A DNA stretch of 18,953 nucleotides from UBA1563 sp041667115 (GCA_041667115.1 JBAYFO010000069.1:1-18953); one strand, 5' to 3'; positions 10,153 to 17,225 are shown, counted from the stretch's first letter. A program made the numbers and translations. The notes: generated by a model not told the origin, from the sequence alone.

Positions 10153-10221
10153 AAATATAACCGCGCTACCGGCGGTTATTTGAAGTAATAGTTCAAATAG
10201 ATGTACGACAATACGTTTAAT
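10153..10221 (-). other. Probable N-terminal extension of sprA (signal peptide) from a non-ATG start
   Basis: The sprA frame stays open upstream of the TTG at 10152 to an in-frame TAG at 10237-10239. The added 23 codons read IKRIVVHLFELLLQ followed by ITAGSAVIF and run into LLYLFMGSS, giving a basic start and a long hydrophobic run as expected for an exported protein. No ATG, GTG or TTG lies in this stretch. The best start is ATT at 10221-10219, preceded 7 bases away by AAAGG (10233-10229). ATT initiation is rare (known for infC), so a sequencing error in an original ATG, or a different N-terminus, remains possible. Beyond the TAG the same frame holds a 25-codon ORF with ATG at 10314. Confidence 0.5.
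10157..10179 (-). promoter_or_regulatory. Attenuator-like hairpin in the 5' end of the sprA message
   Basis: A perfect 8-bp inverted repeat, ATAACCGC (10157-10164) with GCGGTTAT (10172-10179), has a 7-base loop. Read on the minus strand, the sprA sense, the stem is followed directly by ATATTTTTG, so it resembles an intrinsic terminator or attenuator. It lies between the proposed ATT start and the TTG at 10152, in codons for the hydrophobic part of the signal sequence. A regulatory role is inferred only. Confidence 0.4.
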
Positions 10222-10420
10222 AGGAAAACCTTTGAGCTATGAAATTTCAGTTAAAGAGTAAAAAAATGTTGCGATAATTCCTCTCAATTTTGTTTTGAAA
10301 TATAAAGAATTCATGGTTAAGCAAAAATAAACTTTTTCCCATCCGAAATTAATAGAAACTTTTAAAATAATTTAAGGTAAAATTTTAGCACCGCAACTTT
10401 TATAGAAAAGTCAAACAAAT

Positions 10421-10441
10421 CCTAATTCGTAATTCCTAATT
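10421..10441. repeat. Short heptamer repeat in the sprA upstream region
   Basis: Three tandem 7-mers, CCTAATT, CGTAATT, CCTAATT, directly follow the phosphoesterase stop in the minus sense. The rest of the gap 10222-10442 is AT-rich. It holds a weak 6-bp inverted repeat (ACTTTT/AAAAGT, 10396-10411), and I see no convincing sprA promoter in it. Confidence 0.4.
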
Positions 10442-10442
10442 A

Positions 10443-11132
10443 TCATGAAATATCCGCCAATTCAGTTTCAACGGAAATAATATCCACTACTTCTCCTTCT
10501 TCTACTATAACAGCGCTTAATCGATTTCCCGAATAAACGGAAGTGTCTACATAGACCGCATTGCTGATTTCATTATAAATAACTTTTGCATGGCGCGTAT
10601 GACCTACGATCTGCAATTTTCCCAAATTCATAAGAGGATTCCTGTTCCAAACAATTCCGGTTGATTCATTTAAATGACGCAAACAAAACTGTTGCAGAAA
10701 ATCATCACCAAGAGATCTATAGCCTCTAAATTCTTTTGCATAAACGTTTGCAATCCCGGCGTGAGAAATAATGCAATCTTCAAAATTTATGAACAACGGT
10801 GCGAGATCAATATAATCTAAATGCTTGTATAAATAATTCGGGTGCTTGCTATATGCAGAAATTGTTTTTTCATTTCCGTTATATCTCCATGAATGCACAA
10901 AAGGATGCAGCGGTCGTGTGTACGAATATAAAAACATGATATCGTGATTCCCCTTGGTAAACTGGATCCCTTCAGCAAGGAGCAATTCCAATACTTCTAC
11001 AGGGCTATTCCCGCGATCAACCAAATCTCCGGTTGTGTAAATAATAATATCAAAATATTGTTTTCGTATAGCTTTGATTAATTTGCGTAACGTTAAATAA
11101 CAACCATGAATATCACCTATAACAGCAAGCAT
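10443..11132 (-). CDS. PPP-family metallophosphoesterase (Ser/Thr phosphatase 1 / PrpA-like)
   Basis: 229-residue two-metal phosphoesterase of the PPP superfamily, close in size and motifs to lambda phosphatase and the bacterial PrpA/PrpB and symmetrical Ap4A hydrolase groups. All core motifs are present: GDIHG (6-10), GDLVDRG (35-41), GNHD (61-64), SHAGI (123-127) and GHTRH (177-181), with a final Asp in YVDTSVY (194-200). Metal ligands and the catalytic His appear intact. It is cytoplasmic, with no signal peptide. Phosphoprotein versus dinucleotide substrates cannot be told apart from sequence alone. Its ATG starts 6 bases after the stop of the CoA-transferase gene, so it is probably translationally coupled to that gene and is the last gene of the unit that begins at 13625. 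Confidence 0.88.
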   Translation of the reverse strand: MLAVIGDIHGCYLTLRKLIKAIRKQYFDIIIYTTGDLVDRGNSPVEVLELLLAEGIQFTKGNHDIMFLYSYTRPLHPFVHSWRYNGNEKTISAYSKHPNYLYKHLDYIDLAPLFINFEDCIISHAGIANVYAKEFRGYRSLGDDFLQQFCLRHLNESTGIVWNRNPLMNLGKLQIVGHTRHAKVIYNEISNAVYVDTSVYSGNRLSAVIVEEGEVVDIISVETELADIS

Positions 11133-11138
11133 TAATAC

Positions 11139-12488
11139 CTAAATGTAATTATTCTTTTTTGCGAATGCTGTCAATTCATCCCTGAACTTCGGATGAGCAA
11201 TACTGATAAGAGCAAGTGAACGTTCGCGAATTGATTTTCCATGAAGCTGCACAACACCATACTCAGTGGCAATGTAATGCACATCAGCACGATTGGTTAC
11301 AACCCCTGCCCCCGGTTTTAGGACAGCAGCGATTCTTGAAATAGAAAAATCTTTTGTTGTTGAAGGAAGCGCGATGATCGGCTTGCCTCCTATTGAACGT
11401 GAAGCACCACGTATAAAATCAACTTGCCCTCCAAATCCACTATAAATTCTGGTCCCGATTGAGTCTGAACAAACCTGCCCCGTAAGATCAACTTCGATGG
11501 CGGCATTGATCGCTACCATTTTAGAGTTTTGCGCAACAACAAAAGGATCGTTTACATATTCCTGTGGATGAAATTCAATCATAGGGTTATTGTGAATAAA
11601 ATTATACAGCCGCTGCGAACCAAGTACAAAACCGGCAATCATTTTCCCTTGATGGATAGATTTTTTGGAATTAGTAATAATACCTTTTTCAACTAAATCA
11701 ACTATTCCGTCAGCGAACATTTCCGTGTGAATTCCCAAATCTTTTTTGCTATCTAAAAATTTCAGAACGTTATCAGGAATAACTCCAATTCCCATTTGTA
11801 GCGTAGAACCGTCCTCAATCAACTCGGCAATGTTCTCCCCAATCTTAGCATAAATTTCCACCCACTCGGTGGAAAGATTCAACTCGGATTGAGGAAGTTC
11901 CGGAATTGCTTCATCCATCTCTACAAGATATTTAATCTTACTAATATGAATAAAGCTGTCACCCAACACTCGCGGCATTTGTTTATTTACTTGTGCAATA
12001 ATAATATCCGCTTTCTCGGCGGGTGATTTTGTTATCCCAACCTCAACGCCGTACGTACAAAAACCATGTTCGTCAGGAGGGGAAATATGAATTAATGCGA
12101 CATTCGGTTTTATAATTCCTGTTGAAAATAAAAGTGGAACTTCGTGTAAATAAACCGGAATGAAGTCAGCATGTCCTGCCGCGAAAGCTATTCTAGCTTC
12201 GCCACCCATAAAAGTTGCATAATGCCGGAAATGTTTTTCCATTCCTGGTTCAAAATAAGGAAGCTTACCAACTGAAAGAGCATGAAAAAGTTTTACATTT
12301 TCTAATTCGCTTTTCCGGGCAACCATCGCGTCAATTAATTTAAAAGGCATTGCGCAATTGGAATGAATAACCACGTTATCATTCGATTTAATTACCGTTA
12401 CCGCTTGCTCTGCGGTAACTAGTTTTTGAGAATAATTTTTCAGTATATTCGAAGCATATGTTGGTTTAGCAGCTGCATCGGTCATCAT
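11139..12488 (-). CDS. Acetyl-CoA hydrolase / 4-hydroxybutyrate CoA-transferase family protein
   Basis: 449-residue family I CoA-transferase of the acetyl-CoA hydrolase/AbfT/Cat1 type, which moves CoA between carboxylic acids (usually acetate and another acid) through a glutamyl-CoA intermediate. The N-terminal domain contains MGGEARI (94-100) and HISPPDEHGFCTYG (134-147). The catalytic Glu is Glu256 in LGIHTEMFADG (251-261), after LQMGIGVIPDNVL (230-242). The C-terminal CoA region reads GFGGQVDFIRGASRSIGGKP (351-370), the family hallmark. Length and motif order match active enzymes. ATG at 12488 is chosen (a second ATG follows directly); the ribosome site is weak (GAAGATG). It lies 15 bases after the alanine-dehydrogenase-like gene and 6 bases before the phosphoesterase. 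Acetate, butyrate-type and 4-hydroxybutyrate substrates are all possible. Confidence 0.9.
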   Translation of the reverse strand: MMTDAAAKPTYASNILKNYSQKLVTAEQAVTVIKSNDNVVIHSNCAMPFKLIDAMVARKSELENVKLFHALSVGKLPYFEPGMEKHFRHYATFMGGEARIAFAAGHADFIPVYLHEVPLLFSTGIIKPNVALIHISPPDEHGFCTYGVEVGITKSPAEKADIIIAQVNKQMPRVLGDSFIHISKIKYLVEMDEAIPELPQSELNLSTEWVEIYAKIGENIAELIEDGSTLQMGIGVIPDNVLKFLDSKKDLGIHTEMFADGIVDLVEKGIITNSKKSIHQGKMIAGFVLGSQRLYNFIHNNPMIEFHPQEYVNDPFVVAQNSKMVAINAAIEVDLTGQVCSDSIGTRIYSGFGGQVDFIRGASRSIGGKPIIALPSTTKDFSISRIAAVLKPGAGVVTNRADVHYIATEYGVVQLHGKSIRERSLALISIAHPKFRDELTAFAKKNNYI

Positions 12489-12503
12489 AATTTCATCTTC
12501 ATA

Positions 12504-13625
12504 TTAATTGGTTGAAAAAAAATGGATTCTCCGGAATTCCAGGTTAAAAGTATCGGCAATAATTTCGTTAGAACAATACCCACTGTGTGTACAAATTCCT
12601 TTAGATAATCCGGGATCTCCAATCACCGCTTCGGAAAGACCTTTATCAGCGATATCTAAAATATAATTTAAAGAAGCATTTGTTAAACCGTAACTAGCAG
12701 TCCGGGCAACAAGCGCAGGCATATTAGGAACACAATAATGAATGATATTGTGCGTTATGAAAACGGGATTAGAAATAGTAGTAGGCCTGCTTGTTTCTAC
12801 ACAACCGCCCTGATCAATTGAAACATCTACAATCACAGCCCCTTTTTTCATTGTCCTTACCATCTCTTCGGTTACAAGATGAGGAGTCTTTTCTCCCTTC
12901 ATCAAAACCGCACCGATAAGGACGTCTGCAAATTTTACTCCGCGTGAAATAGTATAAGAATTTGCCATAACCGTCGTTACTTTCCGTTGAAACGATTCAT
13001 CGATTTTTCTTAGACGATTTAAATCTCTATCCAAAACGATGACTTGCGCTCCTCTTCCGAGTGCAGCTTTCGCAGCGCTTGTCCCGACAACTCCGGCTCC
13101 AATGATAACTACAGCTGCCGGGGCAACCCCCGTAATTCCACCGAGTAATACGCCTCTACCGAAACTCGTTTTACTCTCTAGTAAGCCTTCTGCAACTTGA
13201 ATTGAAACGGGTCCGGCAATTTCACTCATCGATTGAAGAACGGGCAATCCGGATTCACTTTCTATTAACTCATAGCCAATTGCAGTAACTTTTTTTGATA
13301 ATAAATTAGCCAATACTTTTTTCTCGCTTACTACAAGTTGAAGGAACGAAAAAAGTATTTGATTTTCTTGCAAATATTCCGACTCTTCTTCAGTGATGCG
13401 GGCAACTTTAACGACTAGCTCAGAACGTTGAAAAACTTCTTCAGTTGAATAAACAATTTTTGCACCGAGTGTTTTATATTCATCATCTGAAAAATGACTC
13501 TCTTCTCCCGCTCCATTTTGGAAATAGACAGTGTGCCCTGCTTTGATCAGCGCATCAACTCCCGCAGGTACTAATGCAACCCGTTTTTCTTCAAACTTAC
13601 CTTCTTTTGGAATTCCGATTCTCAT
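12504..13625 (-). CDS. Alanine dehydrogenase-family protein with altered catalytic residues
   Basis: 373-residue member of the alanine dehydrogenase/transhydrogenase-alpha family. From memory it aligns without gaps to M. tuberculosis Ald over the first 100 residues. MRIGIPKEGKFEEKRVALVP carries the substrate-binding Arg15. The Rossmann fold shows IGAGVVGTSAAKAALGRGAQ and then an acidic residue at the end of beta 2 (VLDRD), which favours NAD. VSIDQGGC keeps the Asp equivalent to Asp270. Two catalytic positions differ: Lys75 (usual KVKEP) is Ala in VVKVARI, and His96 (usual FLHL) is Gln in FSFLQL. It may therefore not be a standard alanine-to-pyruvate enzyme, so no symbol is given. No beta-subunit transhydrogenase gene is near. 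It is the first gene of the unit with the CoA-transferase (15-base gap). ATG start; the nearest purine run is AGAGAAA. Confidence 0.85.
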   Translation of the reverse strand: MRIGIPKEGKFEEKRVALVPAGVDALIKAGHTVYFQNGAGEESHFSDDEYKTLGAKIVYSTEEVFQRSELVVKVARITEEESEYLQENQILFSFLQLVVSEKKVLANLLSKKVTAIGYELIESESGLPVLQSMSEIAGPVSIQVAEGLLESKTSFGRGVLLGGITGVAPAAVVIIGAGVVGTSAAKAALGRGAQVIVLDRDLNRLRKIDESFQRKVTTVMANSYTISRGVKFADVLIGAVLMKGEKTPHLVTEEMVRTMKKGAVIVDVSIDQGGCVETSRPTTISNPVFITHNIIHYCVPNMPALVARTASYGLTNASLNYILDIADKGLSEAVIGDPGLSKGICTHSGYCSNEIIADTFNLEFRRIHFFSTN

Positions 13626-13642
13626 TTTATTTCTCTGTTTAT

Positions 13643-13674
13643 ATTATACAAACATATAATCCCGCGAGGATTAT
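13643..13674 (-). promoter_or_regulatory. Putative promoter/operator of the alanine-dehydrogenase-like unit
   Basis: On the minus strand a perfect TATAAT (13648-13643) lies about 17 bases upstream of the ATG, so the leader would be only about 10 bases. Just upstream is a perfect inverted repeat, ATAATCC (13656-13662) with GGATTAT (13668-13674), with a 5-base centre. It covers the spacer and the expected -35 position, where no TTGACA-like sequence is seen. This arrangement suggests an operator for a dimeric regulator; the regulator is unknown. Confidence 0.45.
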
Positions 13675-13749
13675 CACAAATTTTATTTCACTTACTTTAC
13701 CCGCACTCAAGCTTCAACCCTAAACAATGCAACAAATTCTCCTTCAGCC

Positions 13750-15465
13750 CTACGATCCTTCGTTATTACTTGCCGCATATCGCTTAATTTTCTGTGTGGT
13801 AGTCTTTTCAAATTCCTGTTGGCGAATATAAAACTTTTTAATTTGTTTAAATGATGAGAGCTGTTCGTTTGTCTGCTTTACCACTTCGCTTATTTTTTGA
13901 TAGATCAAATCCTCGGTGATAGGAATATTATTCTTTTCGGAAAATTCAATAAAGGCTTCGGCATCAACAAATATTTGCGCAGCAATTTTTTCATCGTGCT
14001 TTTCATCCTTCTCGCCAAACACCAGCGACTCCAAAACATAAGGACTACGATGTAAAATATCTTCAATCTCTTCCGGGAAAATATTTTTACCGTTGTTCGC
14101 AATGATCACGTTTTTCTTTCTTCCGCTGATATGCAAAAATCCGTCCTCATCAAAATAACCTAAGTCACCTGTTTTAAACCAACCATCTTCAAAAGCTTCA
14201 TTTGTAATTTTTTCATTTTTATAATAACCAAGCATAACACTTGGTCCTTTAGCAAAGACCTCGCCCACTCCCTCGTCATCCGGATCGTTTATTTTTATTT
14301 GAATACCAGACAAAGGCAAACCTGCGGCGTTGTCTTTAAAATTATCTAATTGATTTAACGCCAGTATTGGTGAGGTTTCCGTTAAACCGTATCCTTGTAC
14401 AAAATTGAAACCAAATTCCCTTAATCCTTTAGAGACTTTCGGATCAGGTGCGGCTCCTCCCGCAATAAATAAACGGACCGATCCGCCGAATTTTTGATGC
14501 AATTCGTGGAATATCTTTTTCTTTGAATCCTTCCACCCAACTTTCTCTGCTATGCCGGTAAACGAAATTAAGGGTTTCATAATTACCGATTTCACTTTAT
14601 CCTTTTCAATCGCTTTGTAAATAGCGCGATACATTTTTTCAAATAATAATGGAACGCCGAGCAGCATGGTGGCATGCACTTTTTGAATATCTTCCGTGAC
14701 GGTCTTCAAAGAACGGGCAAAATGAACTGAAGCTCCGCTAAAAACCGGACATAAAAATCCGCATGTGCATTCGTATGTGTGATGGATCGGCAACACTGAA
14801 AGAAATTTATCTTCAGGATAGATAAAAAGCATCTTTGTCATACTCATTAAATTCGCTACCAAATTTGATTGGCTGAGCATTACTCCTTTTGCTCTTCCAA
14901 GCGAACCGGAAGTAAAAATAATTTCTCCCAATTCATCCGGATTTATTTTGGGGAGTTGATTTACGCTGATTGGTTGAGTAGTTGTGATCATTTCATACAT
15001 AGAAAGGAACGAATTGTTTTTTTGCATATCCATCGTAATGAAATGTTTTAATCTTTTTAATACATCTTTTTTTTCAGATAACAACTGCTTATAAGAATCT
15101 GAAAAAATAATCGCTTCGGCATCAGACTCATGGATAATATTTAATATTTCATTCGCTGTAAGATTTTTATCGATCGGAACGACGACGTAATTGAAAGACA
15201 TTAACGTGAGGTAAGCAATTCCCCATTGCACGCGGTTCTCACCGATAAGTGCCACATGGGTTCTTTCTTTAATTCCCAACTGTTGAAGCGCTGTCCCGAA
15301 TCTCAAAATGTTTTCGAGCAATTGCTGATAGGAAACTTTGGCAATCGGCGTGTTTGTTAGGTCTTCAAGCGCCAATTTTTGTTGATACTTTTGCGCGGAT
15401 TTGATAACCATATCCTGCAAAGATGAAATAAACGGAACATCATAGGTCTTAATTGTTACAGCCAT
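13750..15465 (-). CDS. AMP-forming long-chain acyl-CoA synthetase
   Basis: 571-residue member of the ANL superfamily (COG1022 type) that activates a fatty acid to acyl-AMP and then acyl-CoA. The P-loop reads FTSGSLGRAKGVMLS (184-198), a variant of the usual TSGTTGxPKG with Leu-Gly-Arg-Ala in place of Thr-Gly-x-Pro. QGYGLTETSP is at 357-366, GWFKTGDLGYFDEDGFLHIS at 428-447, the hinge GRKKN at 448-452, and the C-terminal catalytic Lys is Lys559 in TTTQKIKR. It has no transmembrane segments and is probably cytoplasmic or peripheral. The ATG has a strong ribosome site (AAAGGAG, 6 bases upstream). The gap to the next gene downstream is 124 bases, so the alanine-dehydrogenase-like unit may have its own promoter. 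Chain length is not predictable from this sequence. Confidence 0.9.
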   Translation of the reverse strand: MAVTIKTYDVPFISSLQDMVIKSAQKYQQKLALEDLTNTPIAKVSYQQLLENILRFGTALQQLGIKERTHVALIGENRVQWGIAYLTLMSFNYVVVPIDKNLTANEILNIIHESDAEAIIFSDSYKQLLSEKKDVLKRLKHFITMDMQKNNSFLSMYEMITTTQPISVNQLPKINPDELGEIIFTSGSLGRAKGVMLSQSNLVANLMSMTKMLFIYPEDKFLSVLPIHHTYECTCGFLCPVFSGASVHFARSLKTVTEDIQKVHATMLLGVPLLFEKMYRAIYKAIEKDKVKSVIMKPLISFTGIAEKVGWKDSKKKIFHELHQKFGGSVRLFIAGGAAPDPKVSKGLREFGFNFVQGYGLTETSPILALNQLDNFKDNAAGLPLSGIQIKINDPDDEGVGEVFAKGPSVMLGYYKNEKITNEAFEDGWFKTGDLGYFDEDGFLHISGRKKNVIIANNGKNIFPEEIEDILHRSPYVLESLVFGEKDEKHDEKIAAQIFVDAEAFIEFSEKNNIPITEDLIYQKISEVVKQTNEQLSSFKQIKKFYIRQQEFEKTTTQKIKRYAASNNEGS

Positions 15466-15478
15466 CAGAACTCCTTTT

Positions 15479-15504
15479 GTTAGTAGTTAGTGGTCGGTTG
15501 TTAG
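15479..15504. repeat. GTTAG-type short repeats upstream of the acyl-CoA synthetase
   Basis: GTTAG occurs three times (15479-15483, 15486-15490, 15500-15504) just upstream of the acyl-CoA synthetase ribosome site. Similar CTAACT repeats sit at 17491-17502 next to the cyclase stop. They look like simple intergenic repeats; no function is evident. The rest of the gap 15505-15588 shows no clear promoter or terminator. Confidence 0.35.
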
Positions 15505-15588
15505 TTGCCGATAAATTATTCTTACATTTTCAAGAATGTGTACCGCATTACGGATAGTTTCGCAATACATACTATTTTGTTCAACTTT

Positions 15589-16917
15589 CTAAATTACGGA
15601 CAAACACCGTTCAAGATCTTTTATAATATCATTAACATTTTCGAGCCCGCACGCAAGCCTAATGCCTCCCGGATGGATTCCCGACTCAACCAATTTGTCT
15701 GCCGGAACTGCCGAATGCGTCATTGAAGCCGGATGTTCAATCAATGTTCTTGTATGTCCGAGGCTCACTGCAAGCGTCATCGTGTAGGCATTCTTTGCCG
15801 CATAGTTCATAAATTTTCTGCCAAGCTCTCTCATCTCTTCATTTGAATTTCCTTTTAAAGCAAAAAAGAGTAGGCTGCCCGGAGCAAAATTACCTTTAAA
15901 ATCTTTCATTTGTTTCTTTGCCAGCTCATAAAATCTAAATGACGGTAACCCGGGATAATTCACTAATTCAATCTTAGGATGCGAAGAAAGAAATTCTGCA
16001 ATTCTTTGAGCATTCTCAATTTGCTTACTTATTCTTAGCGGTAGCGTCGGCAATCCATAAGTCAGTACGGTCCAGGCAGCTTTCGTATTAAGAACGGCGC
16101 CAAAATCTTTGCGGTAAAGAACCAGTGCATCATAAAAAGATTTTCTTCCAATAACTACACCTCCCATATCGGTGCCAAATCCTCCAATTCCCTTTGTTAA
16201 AGAATGAATCGTAAAATCAGCTCCAAGTTCAATTGGTCTCTGACAGTAAGGTGTGGCAAATGTATTATCAACAACAATATATACTTTTTCGGTTTCACCT
16301 CTCTTAGCATTTACTTCATCAAGAATTTTTCTTATCGCACCGATATCGATAATATCAAGATTAGGATTCGCAGGTGATTCAAAATAAACTACTCTGGTCT
16401 TATCAGAGAGAACTTTATAAATGTTTTCGGCTTCAGTTAGATCAACTTGATTATTTTTTATTTGATATCTTGGATACCAGTTATTGAGAAGTGAAAATGT
16501 ACATCCGTACATCGTTCGATGAGAAATAATTTCATCACCGGTTTTTGTAAGAATTCCTAAAATGCCTGAGATAGCTCCCATCCCGGTTGAAAAAGTTAAA
16601 GCCATTTCTCCTTTTTCAATATAGGCAAGATTCTCTTCAAGCAGGTCCTTGTTCGGTTCGCCAAGCCGGTCATAAATATAAATAGGTCGCGAGTTTTCTT
16701 TTAGAAAATCGGAGTGAGCAAATTCTGAAAAGCCTTCTGCACCACGCTCTACGGAATCAAGTCTAAAAATTACTGATGAAGTTAGAGGAGCGACAACATG
16801 ATGCGCATAATCCCATTTGGTCGATTGATTTTTCCCGTAAATTAGATGTGTCTCCATCGAATAGGCGGAATCGTCAATAGCATTGGTTTTAGTTGATGAA
16901 TCATTTTCCTTTTCCAT
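15589..16917 (-). CDS. Cys/Met-metabolism PLP enzyme, probably methionine gamma-lyase
   Basis: 442-residue fold-type I PLP enzyme of the cystathionine gamma-synthase/gamma-lyase family. Cofactor and substrate residues are in place: Tyr82 and Arg84 in YIYDRLGEPN (neighbour-subunit phosphate binding), FSTGMGAISG (109-118), Tyr137, Asp217 in VVDNTF, and the Schiff-base Lys242 in HSLTKGIGGFGTDMGG (238-253). YGCTF (137-141) carries Cys139 where methionine gamma-lyases have their active-site Cys and cystathionine gamma-lyases usually have Gly. This favours cleavage of methionine to methanethiol, ammonia and 2-oxobutyrate. It is longer than the usual roughly 400 residues because of a polar N-terminus and an insert around 60-78. 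ATG is preceded by AGGTGAG. Cystathionine lyase or O-acetylhomoserine sulfhydrylase activity cannot be excluded. Confidence 0.85.
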   Translation of the reverse strand: MEKENDSSTKTNAIDDSAYSMETHLIYGKNQSTKWDYAHHVVAPLTSSVIFRLDSVERGAEGFSEFAHSDFLKENSRPIYIYDRLGEPNKDLLEENLAYIEKGEMALTFSTGMGAISGILGILTKTGDEIISHRTMYGCTFSLLNNWYPRYQIKNNQVDLTEAENIYKVLSDKTRVVYFESPANPNLDIIDIGAIRKILDEVNAKRGETEKVYIVVDNTFATPYCQRPIELGADFTIHSLTKGIGGFGTDMGGVVIGRKSFYDALVLYRKDFGAVLNTKAAWTVLTYGLPTLPLRISKQIENAQRIAEFLSSHPKIELVNYPGLPSFRFYELAKKQMKDFKGNFAPGSLLFFALKGNSNEEMRELGRKFMNYAAKNAYTMTLAVSLGHTRTLIEHPASMTHSAVPADKLVESGIHPGGIRLACGLENVNDIIKDLERCLSVI

Positions 16918-17030
16918 CGTCTCACCTGTGAAAAATGTCCTAAAAATAAGTGTCTAAACTTAGCTATTTCTCATCTAAAAGTGAAACCATTTACACGGAA
17001 CTTCTTCTACTTCTCTCCGGATTTGGTAAC

Positions 17031-17077
17031 TATAATTCTTGCACCCATTGCCCGCACACTAAGTGGTTTTATTTTTT
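17031..17077 (+). other. Degenerate third copy of the small-RNA-like unit
   Basis: This stretch shares two blocks with the next unit: TTGCACCCATTG (17039-17050) against TTGCACCCACTG (17138-17149), 11 of 12 identical, and GTGGTTTTATT (17063-17073) against GTGGTTATATT (17175-17185), 10 of 11. A perfect TATAAT lies at 17031-17036, but I find no -35 at the right distance and the internal stem is weak. It ends in a T-rich run. It may be a relic or a reduced copy. Confidence 0.35.
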
Positions 17078-17110
17078 ATCTCTCTTAATTCATGCTACTC
17101 ATTTCTCTCC

Positions 17111-17139
17111 TTGACAATCTTTTCCCATTCTATTATGTT
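17111..17139 (+). promoter_or_regulatory. Sigma-70-type promoter of small-RNA unit A
   Basis: A perfect TTGACA (17111-17116), a 17-base spacer, then TATGTT (17134-17139) as -10. The surrounding CCTTGACAAT and the following CTTTTCC are shared with the promoter at 17351. No protein gene follows on this strand for over 1 kb. Confidence 0.55.
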
Positions 17140-17143
17140 GCAC

Positions 17144-17225
17144 CCACTGTTTTAGTTAACCTTTCCTAAAACAGGTGGTTATATTGGTGCCGCCTTAGTT
17201 GTCTCGGCTGAGGCGGTTTTATATT
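17144..17225 (+). ncRNA. Candidate small RNA A (about 80 nt, two hairpins)
   Basis: The predicted transcript starts near 17145. It opens with a 12-bp stem, CCACTGTTTTAG (17144-17155) with CTAAAACAG-G-TGG (17166-17178, one bulged G), and a 10-base loop. A short AT-rich linker leads to a terminator stem, CCGCCTTAG (17190-17198) with CTGAGGCGG (17208-17216, one G-U pair), followed by TTTTATATTTT. A tiny six-codon frame exists at the start of the unit (ATG at 17135) but has no ribosome site. The layout matches unit B: promoter, 5' hairpin, conserved terminator. Family and target are unknown. Confidence 0.5.
17190..17220 (+). terminator. Rho-independent terminator of unit A
   Basis: 9-bp stem CCGCCTTAG/CTGAGGCGG with a 9-base loop, followed by a T-rich tail on the plus strand. 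On the minus strand no T tract follows, so it works in the plus direction only. No plus-strand protein gene precedes it nearer than menD, over 15 kb away. Confidence 0.75.

Noticed and set aside
10396..10411. ACTTTT/AAAAGT inverted repeat between the phosphoesterase gene and sprA
   Set aside because: Only six mostly A-T pairs, expected by chance in AT-rich DNA; no T tract or promoter fit.
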